Source of the DNA: Auraticoccus cholistanensis
Lineage (GTDB): Bacteria; Actinomycetota; Actinomycetes; Propionibacteriales; Propionibacteriaceae
DNA length: 57,438 nt
Assembly (NCBI RefSeq): GCF_009742705.1
Contig: NZ_WPCU01000005.1
Coordinates: 221,810 to 279,247, forward strand
Direction of reading: 5' to 3'
Of the stretch, positions 50,174 through 57,438 are shown in pieces. The notes below the pieces were generated by a model that did no database searches, was not told the DNA's origin, and worked only from the letters and a program-made list of their open reading frames with translations. The translations under genes and the position numbers were made by a program. The first letter of the stretch is position 1, and each line of letters begins with the position of its first letter.

Positions 50174-50239
50174 ACACCGACGTCCCCCCTGACACCGACG
50201 TTCCCCCTGACACCGACGTTCCCCCTGACACCGACGTTC
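50174..50239 (+). repeat. Three and a half tandem 18-bp repeats in the glpK leader
   Basis: Units ACACCGACGTTCCCCCTG at 50174-50191 (one base changed), 50192-50209, 50210-50227 and a 12-nt partial at 50228-50239. The last runs into the AAGGAG ribosome binding site of glpK, 14 nt before its ATG. Repeat number would change the untranslated leader. Confidence 0.92.
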
Positions 50240-50253
50240 AAGGAGCTCACCCG

Positions 50254-51768
50254 ATGACCGGATACGTCGTCGCCATCGACCAGGGCACCACCAGCACCCG
50301 CGCGGTGGTGGTGGACCACGACGGGCAGATCGTCTCCAGCGGCCAGCTGGAGCACGAGCAGATCCTGCCCCGGGCCGGCTGGGTCGAGCACGACCCGATG
50401 GAGATCTGGGGCAACACCCGCGAGGTGATCGGCACCGCGCTCTCGCGGGCCAGCCTCACCCGGCACGACATCGCCGCGGTCGGCATCACCAACCAGCGCG
50501 AGACGACCGTGGTGTGGGACCGCGCCACCGGCCGTCCGGTGCACAACGCGATCGTGTGGCAGGACACCCGCACCCAGCGGATCTGCGACGAGCTGGCCCG
50601 CGACGGCGGCCACGACCGGTTCAAGGACGTCGTCGGTCTGCCGCTGGCCCCCTACTTCGCCGGCACCAAGCTGAAGTGGCTGCTGGACAACGTCGACGGC
50701 GTCCGCGACCGCGCCGAGGCGGGGGAGCTGCTCTTCGGCACGGTCGACACCTGGCTGCTGTGGAACCTGACCGGCGGTCCCGACGGCGGGGTCCACGTGA
50801 CCGACGTCACCAACGCCTCCCGGACCCTGTTCATGGACCTGCGCACCTGCCGCTGGGACGAGGAGATCCTCGACGTCTTCGGGGTGCCGCGCTCGATGCT
50901 GCCCGAGATCCGCAGCTCCTCCGAGCCCTACGGCGTGGTGCACGGCTCCCAGCTGCTGCGCGAGACGCCGGTCTCGGGGATCCTCGGCGACCAGCACGCC
51001 GCCACCTTCGGCCAGGTCGGGTTCGAGCCGGGCGCGGCGAAGAACACCTACGGGACCGGGAACTTCCTCATGGTCAACACCGGCGAGGAGGTGGTCCGCT
51101 CCGAGCACGGGCTGCTGAGCACGGTCTGCTACCAGCTGGAGGGGCAGCCGCCGGTGTACGCCCTCGAGGGCTCCATCGCGGTCACCGGGTCGCTGGTGCA
51201 GTGGCTGCGGGACCAGCTCGGCATCATCACCACCGCCCCCGAGGTCGAGAAGCTGGCCGAGCAGGTCGAGGACAACGGTGGCGTCTACTTCGTCCCCGCC
51301 TTCTCCGGGCTGTTCGCCCCCTACTGGCGCGGCGACGCCCGCGGCGCCATCGTCGGGCTGACCCGTTACGCCAACCGGTCCCACCTGGCCCGGGCCGCCC
51401 TCGAGGCGACCGCCTTCCAGAGCCGTGAGGTGCTGGACGCGGTCAACGCCGACGCCGAGGTCGAGCTGACCGAGCTGCGGGTCGACGGCGGGATGGTGGC
51501 CAACGACGCGCTGATGCAGTTCCAGGCCGACATCCTCGGCATCCCCGTGGTGCGCCCCGCCATCATCGAGACCACCGCGCTCGGCGCGGCCTACGCCGCC
51601 GGGCTGGCAGTCGGGTTCTGGGAGGACCTGGCCGAGCTGAGCCAGAAGTGGCGCGAGGACCGCCGCTGGGAGCCGGCGATGGAGGCCGGGGAGCGCGACC
51701 GCCAGCTGCGGCTGTGGCGCAAGGCGGTGACCCGCACCTTCGACTGGGTCGACGACGACGTCCGCTGA
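50254..51768 (+). CDS. glpK: Glycerol kinase
   Basis: A 504-residue FGGY-family kinase that phosphorylates glycerol with ATP. The N-terminal phosphate loop DQGTTSTR is at residues 10-17, the glycerol site includes [11 protein letters not shown] near 80 and the catalytic Asp is in [13 protein letters not shown] near 247. [15 protein letters not shown] near 412 and [18 protein letters not shown] near 437 are FGGY signatures. Glycerol 3-phosphate made here also feeds TagD, although the genes are far apart. ATG at 50254 follows AAGGAG. No glycerol facilitator or glpD is adjacent; the leader consists of tandem repeats. Confidence 0.97.
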   Translation: MTGYVVAIDQGTTSTRAVVVDHDGQIVSSGQLEHEQILPRAGWVEHDPMEIWGNTREVIGTALSRASLTRHDIAAVGITNQRETTVVWDRATGRPVHNAIVWQDTRTQRICDELARDGGHDRFKDVVGLPLAPYFAGTKLKWLLDNVDGVRDRAEAGELLFGTVDTWLLWNLTGGPDGGVHVTDVTNASRTLFMDLRTCRWDEEILDVFGVPRSMLPEIRSSSEPYGVVHGSQLLRETPVSGILGDQHAATFGQVGFEPGAAKNTYGTGNFLMVNTGEEVVRSEHGLLSTVCYQLEGQPPVYALEGSIAVTGSLVQWLRDQLGIITTAPEVEKLAEQVEDNGGVYFVPAFSGLFAPYWRGDARGAIVGLTRYANRSHLARAALEATAFQSREVLDAVNADAEVELTELRVDGGMVANDALMQFQADILGIPVVRPAIIETTALGAAYAAGLAVGFWEDLAELSQKWREDRRWEPAMEAGERDRQLRLWRKAVTRTFDWVDDDVR

Positions 51769-51805
51769 CCCGCCCCACCTCCACGGCGGCGCCCACGGCC
51801 GTCCC

Positions 51806-51811
51806 TATACT
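51806..51811 (+). promoter_or_regulatory. -10 element of the PRC-barrel gene
   Basis: TATACT, a near-consensus -10 and the best in the window, lies 43 bp before the ATG at 51855. An AGGAG ribosome binding site follows. A strong -10 suggests high basal expression. Confidence 0.55.
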
Positions 51812-51854
51812 TCCGGTGGGCGCAGCCGCCCACCCCCGTTCGACAGGAGCAGCC

Positions 51855-52211
51855 ATGGTCACCATCGAGGACATCCGGGACTGGGTCGACGAGCCCGTGG
51901 TCGACGCCTCGGAGTCCAGGATCGGGACCCTGGAGAGCATCTACTACGACACCGCCACCGAGGAGCCCACCTTCGCCGCGGTGAAGACCGGTCTGCTCGG
52001 CGGCGCGCGGCTGGTGTTCGTCCCGCTCGAGGGCGCCACGGTGACCCCACGCCACCTCAAGGTCACCGTGCTGAAGAAGCTGGCCCGCGAGGCCCCCTCC
52101 ATCCCGCCGGACGGCCAGCTCGCCGCCGCCATGGAGCCGGAGATCTACGCCCACTACGGGATGCCGTACTCCACCGGCGCCAACGGCGAGCGCCGTCTCG
52201 GCCGCCGCTGA
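51855..52211 (+). CDS. PRC-barrel domain protein
   Basis: A 118-residue protein whose first 80 residues form a PRC barrel (IEDIRDWVDEPVVDASESRI, then AAVKTGLLGGARLVFVPLEG). The C-terminal tail includes YAHYGMPYSTG, seen in actinobacterial stress-linked PRC proteins. The fold binds protein or RNA partners (RimM, photosynthetic reaction centre H subunit); no enzymatic role is known. ATG at 51855 follows AGGAG, and a strong TATACT promoter precedes it. The gene is probably transcribed alone. Confidence 0.86.
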   Translation: MVTIEDIRDWVDEPVVDASESRIGTLESIYYDTATEEPTFAAVKTGLLGGARLVFVPLEGATVTPRHLKVTVLKKLAREAPSIPPDGQLAAAMEPEIYAHYGMPYSTGANGERRLGRR

Positions 52212-52307
52212 GGGCCGCACCACCCGTCCGAGCGCTACCCGTCCAGAACGCCCTGTCCCGTCCGCAGGGCCCCGTCCACGGCACCTGAGAGGCGGCCCCC
52301 GGCCCCG

Positions 52308-53600
52308 ATGTCGGTCCTGATCGACCTGTCCCCGCTTCGCGCCAGCGCGGCCTTCCGGCGGCTGTGGTGGGGTCTGGGGATCTCCAACCTGGGCAGCCAG
52401 CTGACCGTCGTGGTGGTCGGCCTGCAGGTCTACGACATCACCGGCTCCACGCTGTCGGTCGGCGTCCTCGGTCTGTGCGCGCTCGTGCCGCTGGTGCTGC
52501 TCGGGCTCTACGGCGGCGCCCTCGTCGACCGCTACGACCGCCGCCGGGTGGCGCTGCTGGCCTCCGCCGCGCTGTGGCTGACCTCGATCGCCTTCGCGGT
52601 GCAGGGCTGGCTCGGGCACCAGGACGTCGAGCTGCTGTACGTGCTGGTGGCGGTGCAGTCGGCCTGCTCGGCGGTCAACAACCCGGCGCGCTCGGCGATC
52701 ATCCCGCGGCTGGTGCCGGTGGCCATGCTGCCCGCGGCGCACGTGCTGCAGACCGTCACCTGGAACGTCGCCCTCACCGTCGGCCCCCTCGCCGGAGCGG
52801 GGCTGGTCGCCCTGGCCGGCTTCGGCGCGGCCTACACGGTGGACGCCGTGCTGTTCACCGCGGCGCTGTACGCGCTCTGGCGGTTGCCCGACCTGCCCCC
52901 GCAGCAGGCCGGGACGGATGCCGCGACGGCGCCCCGGCGCAGCGGCCTGGCCTCGGTGCTGGAGGGTCTGTCCTACCTCGCCACCCGTCCCAACGTGCGG
53001 ATGACCTTCGTCGTCGACCTGATCGCCATGGTGCTGGCCATGCCCCGGGTGCTCTTCCCGGCCGTCGGCGTGCTCTACCTCGGTGGGGGAGCGGGCACCA
53101 CCGGCCTGCTCACCGCCGCCTTCGCCGTCGGCGCCGTGCTCGCCGGGCTGCTGTCGGGCAACCTGGTCGGGGTGAACCAGCAGGGACGGGTGATCACCGC
53201 CGCGGTCGCGGCCTTCGGTGCCTGCGTCGCCGGGTTCGGGCTGGTGCTGCTGCTGGTCGGGCCCGACCGGCCCCAGCAGCCGGTGCTGTGGGCGCTGCTG
53301 GCCTGCCTGCTGCTGCTGGCTGCCGCGGGCGCCGCCGACGCCATCAGCTCGGTGTTCCGGCAGAGCATCCTGCAGGCCGCCACCCCGGACTCGATGCGCG
53401 GCCGGCTGCAGGGTGTCTTCATCGTCGTCGTGGCCGGCGGTCCACGGCTGGGCGACCTGACGCTGGGAGCCGCCGCGCGCTGGGTCGACGAGGCGGGTGC
53501 GGCCCTCGTGGGCGGTCTGCTGTGCGCGGTGGCGGTGGTGCTGGTGACCCGGCTGCAGGCCCGCTTCCTCGACTACGACGCCCGCGACCCGCGGCCCTGA
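52308..53600 (+). CDS. MFS transporter, EntS/enterobactin-exporter-like
   Basis: A 430-residue major facilitator with 12 predicted transmembrane segments. The loop 2-3 motif is GGALVDRYDRRRVAL near residue 70. SACSAVNNPARSAIIPRLVP near 125-144 is typical of the EntS/MFS_3 group, which exports siderophores or drugs. RQSILQAATPDSMRGRLQGVF near 350 is the matching second-half motif. ATG at 52308 is used; TSVLIDLSPLR is a common N-terminus in this group. No siderophore genes are nearby, so the substrate is unknown. Confidence 0.92.
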   Translation: MSVLIDLSPLRASAAFRRLWWGLGISNLGSQLTVVVVGLQVYDITGSTLSVGVLGLCALVPLVLLGLYGGALVDRYDRRRVALLASAALWLTSIAFAVQGWLGHQDVELLYVLVAVQSACSAVNNPARSAIIPRLVPVAMLPAAHVLQTVTWNVALTVGPLAGAGLVALAGFGAAYTVDAVLFTAALYALWRLPDLPPQQAGTDAATAPRRSGLASVLEGLSYLATRPNVRMTFVVDLIAMVLAMPRVLFPAVGVLYLGGGAGTTGLLTAAFAVGAVLAGLLSGNLVGVNQQGRVITAAVAAFGACVAGFGLVLLLVGPDRPQQPVLWALLACLLLLAAAGAADAISSVFRQSILQAATPDSMRGRLQGVFIVVVAGGPRLGDLTLGAAARWVDEAGAALVGGLLCAVAVVLVTRLQARFLDYDARDPRP

Positions 53601-53616
53601 CCGCGGACGGGCGCTC

Positions 53617-53630
53617 GAGGCGGTTGCCTC
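53617..53630 (+). terminator. Short hairpin after the MFS gene
   Basis: GAGGC-GGTT-GCCTC, 16 bp after the stop and 7 bp before TACGCT (53638-53643), the candidate -10 of the next gene. Confidence 0.4.
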
Positions 53631-53672
53631 CGGTGCCTACGCTGAGCGCACCCGACCCGGAGGCCCCCGCCC

Positions 53673-55496
53673 ATGTCCAGAGCCAAGGTCGTCACCGCCG
53701 TCGTCAGCCTCGCGCTGCTGCTCGCCCTCGTGGCCACCCTGCTGTGGGTGCGCAGCGTCACCCGGTCCGGGGTCCCGCCGGTCGCCCCCGCCCCGTCGAC
53801 CACCCCCGCCCCCTCGGCCACGACCGCACCGACTCCGACGCCGACGCCGACGCCCACACCGTCGCCGACACCGACCCGTGAGCCTGGCGTCGAGGCGGCG
53901 GTCACCATCGACCCGGCGGCGACCGAGGCGGCGATGGACGTCCTGGCCGACGGCGGCACGGCCGCGGACGCGGCCGTCGCAGCAGCAGCGGTCCTCAGCG
54001 TGGTGGAGCCGTACTACTCCAACGTGATCGCCGGCGAGACGGCGATGCTGTGGTACGACGCGTCCGAGGACGAGGTGAGGAGCCTGCAGGGCGTCGGCTA
54101 CGTGGGCGAGGACTTCGACCGGTCGCAGTACCGGGCCCGTGGCGTCAGCGGCTTCGGGCTGCACCAGTCGCTGGTGCCGGGCTCCTGGGACATGTGGATG
54201 ACGCTGCTGCAGGAGCAGGGCGAGCTCGGCGTGGACGAGGTGCTGGCGCCGGCCGTCGAGCTGGCCCGCGACGGGTTCCCCGCCTCGGCGGCGCTGGCCT
54301 CGCAGGCCCGCGCCTACCTGTCGGCCGGCGGGATGAACAGCGCCGCGCAGGAGGTCTACGCCCCGGGCGGGGTGGTCGTGAGCCAGGGCGACACCGTCGT
54401 CCAGGAGGACTTCGCCGACACCCTGGAGTCGCTGGCCGAGGCCTACACCGACGCCGACGACCGGGCAGAGGGCATCGAGGCCGCCCGCGACCTGGTCTAC
54501 CGCGGCGCGCTGGCCGAGGAGATCGTGGCGGAGGTCCGTGACGGCGGCGGCTGGCTCACCGCCGACGACCTGGCCGGCTACGAGGCGGTCACCGGCGACT
54601 CCATCACCCTGGAGTGGGACGACGAGACGACCGTGCACCAGGTGCCCCCCAGCAGCCAGGGCCTCACCATGCTGATGGCCCTCAACACGCTGCGCACCGC
54701 CGACCTGGCCGACCGGGACGAGGCCGACGCCGTCCACCTGCAGATCGAGGCGCTCAAGCTGGCGCTGGCCGACCGGGAGGCCTACGTCGGGGACCCCGAG
54801 TTCACCGACGTGCCGGTGGAGGAGCTCCTCGACCCCGACTACGGCGAGCAGCAGCTGGAGCGCATCGACCTCGACAGCACGCTGTCCGCACCGGTGGAGG
54901 AGGGCCTGGAGAACACCACCACCTTCCAGGTCGTCGACGCCGACGGCAACGCCGCCGCGGTGACCACCAGCACCGGCTACCAGTTCACCCAGGCCGGGGG
55001 CACCGGGATCATGATGAACAACCGAATGCGGTACATGACCGACACCGACTCCGGCAGCCCCAACTACATCGAGCCCGGCAAGCGGGTCCGCTACACCGGC
55101 AACCCGTGGATGGTCACCACCCCCGACGGGCTCTCGCTGCTGGGCGGCAACATCGGCGGCGACACCCAGTCGCAGGTGCAGACCCAGCACTTCCTGGGCG
55201 TCGTCGAGCTCGGCCTGTCGCCGGAGGAGGCGGTGGAGGCACCCCGGTTCGTGACCCAGTCGCAGCCCAACAGCGTCGTCCCGCACGGGGTGGCCGGCAC
55301 GGTGCGGATCGACCAGAGCACCGACGCCGACGTGCTGCGCAGCCTGCGCGACCGCGGCCAGCAGCTGCAGGTCACCTCGGGCGCGGGCCCCTTCGGCACC
55401 GGCTCGGTGGTGCGCATCAGCGACGACGGTCAGCAGGTCGAGCTCGGGCTGGACCCGCGGGCGCCCTCGGCCAGCGGGGACACCCGCGAGCCCTGA
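53673..55496 (+). CDS. Membrane-anchored gamma-glutamyltransferase
   Basis: A 607-residue GGT-family Ntn-hydrolase. An N-terminal transmembrane helix (residues 5-25) and a Pro/Thr linker (about 33-67) tether it outside the membrane. The large-subunit region runs to about residue 414. The autoprocessing nucleophile is T415 in NTTTFQVVDADGN, followed by STGYQFTQ and GTGIMMNNRM. GNIGGDTQSQVQTQHF near 493 carries the second glycine motif. The His after the nucleophile in E. coli (TTHYS) is Thr here. It may degrade glutathione-like or gamma-glutamyl compounds. ATG at 53673 follows GGAGG. Confidence 0.92.
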   Translation: MSRAKVVTAVVSLALLLALVATLLWVRSVTRSGVPPVAPAPSTTPAPSATTAPTPTPTPTPTPSPTPTREPGVEAAVTIDPAATEAAMDVLADGGTAADAAVAAAAVLSVVEPYYSNVIAGETAMLWYDASEDEVRSLQGVGYVGEDFDRSQYRARGVSGFGLHQSLVPGSWDMWMTLLQEQGELGVDEVLAPAVELARDGFPASAALASQARAYLSAGGMNSAAQEVYAPGGVVVSQGDTVVQEDFADTLESLAEAYTDADDRAEGIEAARDLVYRGALAEEIVAEVRDGGGWLTADDLAGYEAVTGDSITLEWDDETTVHQVPPSSQGLTMLMALNTLRTADLADRDEADAVHLQIEALKLALADREAYVGDPEFTDVPVEELLDPDYGEQQLERIDLDSTLSAPVEEGLENTTTFQVVDADGNAAAVTTSTGYQFTQAGGTGIMMNNRMRYMTDTDSGSPNYIEPGKRVRYTGNPWMVTTPDGLSLLGGNIGGDTQSQVQTQHFLGVVELGLSPEEAVEAPRFVTQSQPNSVVPHGVAGTVRIDQSTDADVLRSLRDRGQQLQVTSGAGPFGTGSVVRISDDGQQVELGLDPRAPSASGDTREP

Positions 55497-55511
55497 GCGG
55501 GCGCCGCGCGG

Positions 55512-55517
55512 TAGCGT
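55512..55517 (+). promoter_or_regulatory. Candidate -10 element of the flavoprotein disulfide reductase gene
   Basis: TAGCGT lies 34 bp before the GTG at 55552, and GCGAGGGGA lies between as ribosome binding site. Confidence 0.4.
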
Positions 55518-55551
55518 CGCGGGCAGGCGACCGACCGGCGAGGGGACGACC

Positions 55552-57024
55552 GTGGGCGAGCAGGACCAGCAGGACCAGCAGGACCCGGGAACGGTCCGCG
55601 AGGTGGACGTGGTGGTGGTCGGGGCCGGACCCACGGGCGAGAACGTCGCCGGGCAGACGGCCGCCGGCGGGCTGAGCACCGTGGTGGTCGAGGCCGAGCT
55701 GGTGGGCGGGGAGTGCTCCTACTGGGCCTGCATGCCGTCCAAGACCCTGCTGCGTCCGGGCTCCGCGCTGCGGGCCGCCCAGCGGGTCCCGGGCGTCGGG
55801 ACCGGTGACCTGGACCCGTCCGTCGTGCTGACCAGCCGCGACGAGATCGTCTCCGGCTGGGACGACGCCTCCCAGCTGGAGTGGCTCGACTCCGCCGGGA
55901 TCGGGCTGGTCCGCGGCCGGGGCCGGCTCACCGGGGAGCGCGAGGTCACCGTCACCGCCGGCGACGGCACCACCCAGGTGCTGCGGGCCCGGCACGCGGT
56001 CGCGGTCTGCACCGGCAGCGCCGCCGCTGTCCCGGACATCCCCGGGCTGCGCGACAGCCGGCCCTGGACCAGCCGGGAGGCCACCGGGGCGCAGCAGGTG
56101 CCGCCCCGCCTGGTCGTCGTCGGCGGGGGCGTGGTGGCCTGCGAGATGGCCACCGCCTGGAGCGACCTGGGCTCGCAGGTGACCGTCCTCGCCCGCTCCG
56201 AGCTGCTCTCACGGAGCGAGGACTTCGCCGGACGGCTGGTCCGCGAGGCCCTGACCGAGCGCGGCGTCGACGTCCGCACCGGCGTCTCGGCGACGGAGGT
56301 GCGGCGCACCGGGGCGGGCGTGGTCGTGCAGGTCTCCGACGGCGGCACGGTGGAGGCGGACGAGGTCCTCGTCGCGGCCGGGCGACGGCCGCGGACCGAC
56401 GACCTGGGGCTCGCGGTGGTCGGACTGACCGACGGCGACTGGCTCGACACCGACGACACGCTGCGGGTGCTGCGCGACGGCGAGCCGGTGGAGTGGCTCT
56501 ACGCCGCCGGCGACCTCAACCACAGGGCGCTGCTCACCCACCAGGGCAAGTACCAGGCCAGGGCCGCCGGCGACGTCATCGTCGCCCGCGCCACCGGGGC
56601 GGTCGTCGACGACGGGCCCTGGGGAGCGCACGCGGCGACGGCCGACCACTCCGCCGTGCCCCAGGTCGTCTTCACCGATCCCGAGGTGGCCAGCGTCGGA
56701 CTGACCACCGCCGCCGCCCGGGAGGCCGGGGTGGAGGTGCGGGTCGTCGACCAGGACCTGGCCTCGGTGGCCGGCACGGCGGTCCACGCCCAGGGCTACA
56801 CCGGGCAGGCCCGGCTGCTGGTCGACCCGGCCCGGCAGGTGGTGGTCGGTGCGACGTTCGTCGGCCAGGACGTCGCGGAGCTGCTGCAGTCGGCCACCAT
56901 CGCCGTGGTCGGGGAGGTGCCGATCAGCCGGCTGTGGCACGCCGTCCCCGCGTACCCCACGATCAGCGAGATCTGGCTCCGGCTGCTCGAGGGTCTGGGA
57001 CGCGACACCGCCCTGACCCGCTGA
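55552..57024 (+). CDS. Mercuric reductase/dihydrolipoamide dehydrogenase-like flavoprotein
   Basis: A 490-residue class I pyridine nucleotide-disulfide oxidoreductase. The FAD loop is GAGPTGENVA near residue 25 and the redox disulfide GGECSYWACMPSK near 57 (CX4C, with Tyr-Trp-Ala inside). The NAD(P)H loop is GGGVVACEMA near 193, and the C-terminal dimer part contains LWHAVPAYPTISEIW with the base His. Arg-rich MerA heavy-metal domains and C-terminal vicinal cysteines are absent, so mercury reduction is unlikely. Actinobacterial relatives are uncharacterised quinone or disulfide reductases. GTG at 55552 follows GCGAGGGGA. Confidence 0.9.
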   Translation: MGEQDQQDQQDPGTVREVDVVVVGAGPTGENVAGQTAAGGLSTVVVEAELVGGECSYWACMPSKTLLRPGSALRAAQRVPGVGTGDLDPSVVLTSRDEIVSGWDDASQLEWLDSAGIGLVRGRGRLTGEREVTVTAGDGTTQVLRARHAVAVCTGSAAAVPDIPGLRDSRPWTSREATGAQQVPPRLVVVGGGVVACEMATAWSDLGSQVTVLARSELLSRSEDFAGRLVREALTERGVDVRTGVSATEVRRTGAGVVVQVSDGGTVEADEVLVAAGRRPRTDDLGLAVVGLTDGDWLDTDDTLRVLRDGEPVEWLYAAGDLNHRALLTHQGKYQARAAGDVIVARATGAVVDDGPWGAHAATADHSAVPQVVFTDPEVASVGLTTAAAREAGVEVRVVDQDLASVAGTAVHAQGYTGQARLLVDPARQVVVGATFVGQDVAELLQSATIAVVGEVPISRLWHAVPAYPTISEIWLRLLEGLGRDTALTR

Positions 57025-57056
57025 CCCGCCCGCCGGGGGCGTCCCCGGGCCGGGTC
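57023..57056 (+). terminator. Terminator hairpin after the flavoprotein gene
   Basis: GACCCG (57023-57028) pairs with CGGGTC (57051-57056), and inner CCCG/CGGG pairs extend the stem with a bulge. It starts at the stop codon. Confidence 0.48.
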
Positions 57057-57408
57057 CTCGCCGGTGAGCAGGCCACCCGACCCTCGCTTATCCCGGCCGT
57101 GCATGACATACTTGCGTCACGAGTCAAAGAGCGGCTCATCCAAACCCTGGTGCTCCAGCCACCGTCCTCACCGGACGCGGCCTCCTCCCAGACACCGAGG
57201 TCTTCACACGCAGCGTCCCGCTCCAGAACAGGGGCCGACGCTCCGAGGAACCAGCACGGCAGAACCGACGCCCGCGCCGGATGTCCACCCCGACATCCAG
57301 GCAGGCGTGCAGTACACGGGACGACGAACCACCAGCACCGGTGGCGGGGTCCCGCGCTGCAGGGGTCAGGACGCGGCCCCGCACCCCTCCGCATCAGGAG
57401 CTCTCGAC
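57057..57408 (+). promoter_or_regulatory. Long untranslated leader of the gene at the right edge
   Basis: The gap from 57025 to 57408 has no convincing gene. CATACT (57107-57112) is a candidate -10, giving a leader of about 290 nt. The leader is A-rich for this genome and contains several small hairpins: CTGG-TGCT-CCAG near 57149-57160 and GGATGTC-CACCCC-GACATCC at 57279-57298. The open frame from ATG 57103 has a non-protein-like composition (Arg, Pro, Thr, His). A cis-regulatory RNA is possible; no known riboswitch was recognised. Confidence 0.4.
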
Positions 57409-57438
57409 ATGACCCAACAGCTCGACGTCACCACCCGC
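57409..57438 (+). CDS. Start of an unidentified gene, 3' partial
   Basis: Ten codons, MTQQLDVTTR, are visible before the window ends. ATG at 57409 is preceded by AGGAG with an 8-nt gap, the best ribosome binding site in this stretch. Too little is present to name a family. Its long leader suggests post-transcriptional control. Confidence 0.6.
   Translation, partial: MTQQLDVTTR

Noticed and set aside
53829-53876. Phase-variable hexamer repeat in the gamma-glutamyltransferase linker
   Set aside because: The CCGACG-like units are irregular and encode an ordinary Pro/Thr tether, so there is no good sign of length variation.
55552-57024. True mercuric reductase (merA)
   Set aside because: No N-terminal heavy-metal domain, no C-terminal vicinal cysteines and no other mer genes; only the shared flavoprotein fold.
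56963-57394. Minus-strand frames of 143 and 82 codons and the plus frame from 57103 in the right-edge gap
   Set aside because: Arg/Gly/Ser/Pro-rich, no ribosome binding site and no domain; they disagree with each other and fit untranslated leader better.

Overview
The window is a contiguous piece of a very GC-rich actinobacterial chromosome. It carries about 60 densely packed genes with many GTG starts and 1-8 bp stop/start overlaps. The best guess is a member of the Propionibacteriaceae or a close relative (Propionibacteriales). The evidence is a PPi-type phosphofructokinase that looks, from memory, very like the Propionibacterium enzyme, two gene blocks known from mycobacteria, and a zinc-ribbon GarA. 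The species is an inference; no database was searched.

Region by region. 1-5286: a teichoic-acid-like envelope cluster (export ATPase cut by the left edge, CDP-alcohol phosphotransferase with a changed last motif residue, GT2 glycosyltransferase, secreted EEP phosphatase/nuclease, TagD, CDP-glycerol glycerophosphotransferase). 5366-8601: a CbiX-like protein without the usual active-site histidines behind a structured leader, a medium-chain dehydrogenase and a PcaF-type thiolase. 8730-14013: an ECF42 sigma factor, a membrane GAF protein, a 50-residue antitoxin-like protein, an XRE-cupin regulator divergent from a thioredoxin-reductase-like flavoprotein, and a methylenetetrahydrofolate dehydrogenase resembling yeast Mtd1. 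14112-22589: a CmtR-like sensor with a CDF metal exporter, a GH3 glycosidase with a C11 tract before its ribosome binding site, a DGPF/YCII gene with an ECF42-type promoter plus a truncated second copy, a two-component system and membrane proteins.

22604-25379: tRNA genes Val(GAC), Cys(GCA), Gly(GCC) on the minus strand and Val(CAC) on the plus strand, flanking an aminodeoxychorismate lyase-like gene and a GH125 mannosidase. 26804-32167: thrS, a HIT protein, phosphatidylinositol phosphate synthase, PatA-like acyltransferase and PimA, the phosphatidylinositol mannoside starter pathway in the mycobacterial order. 32240-40651: DUF881, small basic protein, DUF881, gcvH, garA, merR, DUF151 nuclease, merR, gcvP, matching the Rv1823-Rv1832 order.

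40707-57024: a YihY membrane protein, a PadR regulator overlapping a BtrH-like acyltransferase gene behind an inverted repeat, PPi-PFK, SoxR, an orphan TadE-like protein, a MalY/PatB aminotransferase, YciO, an M3 oligopeptidase, glycerol kinase, a PRC-barrel protein, an MFS exporter, a membrane-anchored gamma-glutamyltransferase and a mercuric-reductase-like flavoprotein. The window ends in a long, possibly structured leader and the first ten codons of another gene.

Two features recur. Many genes have a TANNNT hexamer 6-9 nt before the start codon and no Shine-Dalgarno sequence, suggesting leaderless transcripts. Three separate loci carry three tandem copies of different 18-bp repeats. No CRISPR array, insertion sequence or rRNA gene was seen.
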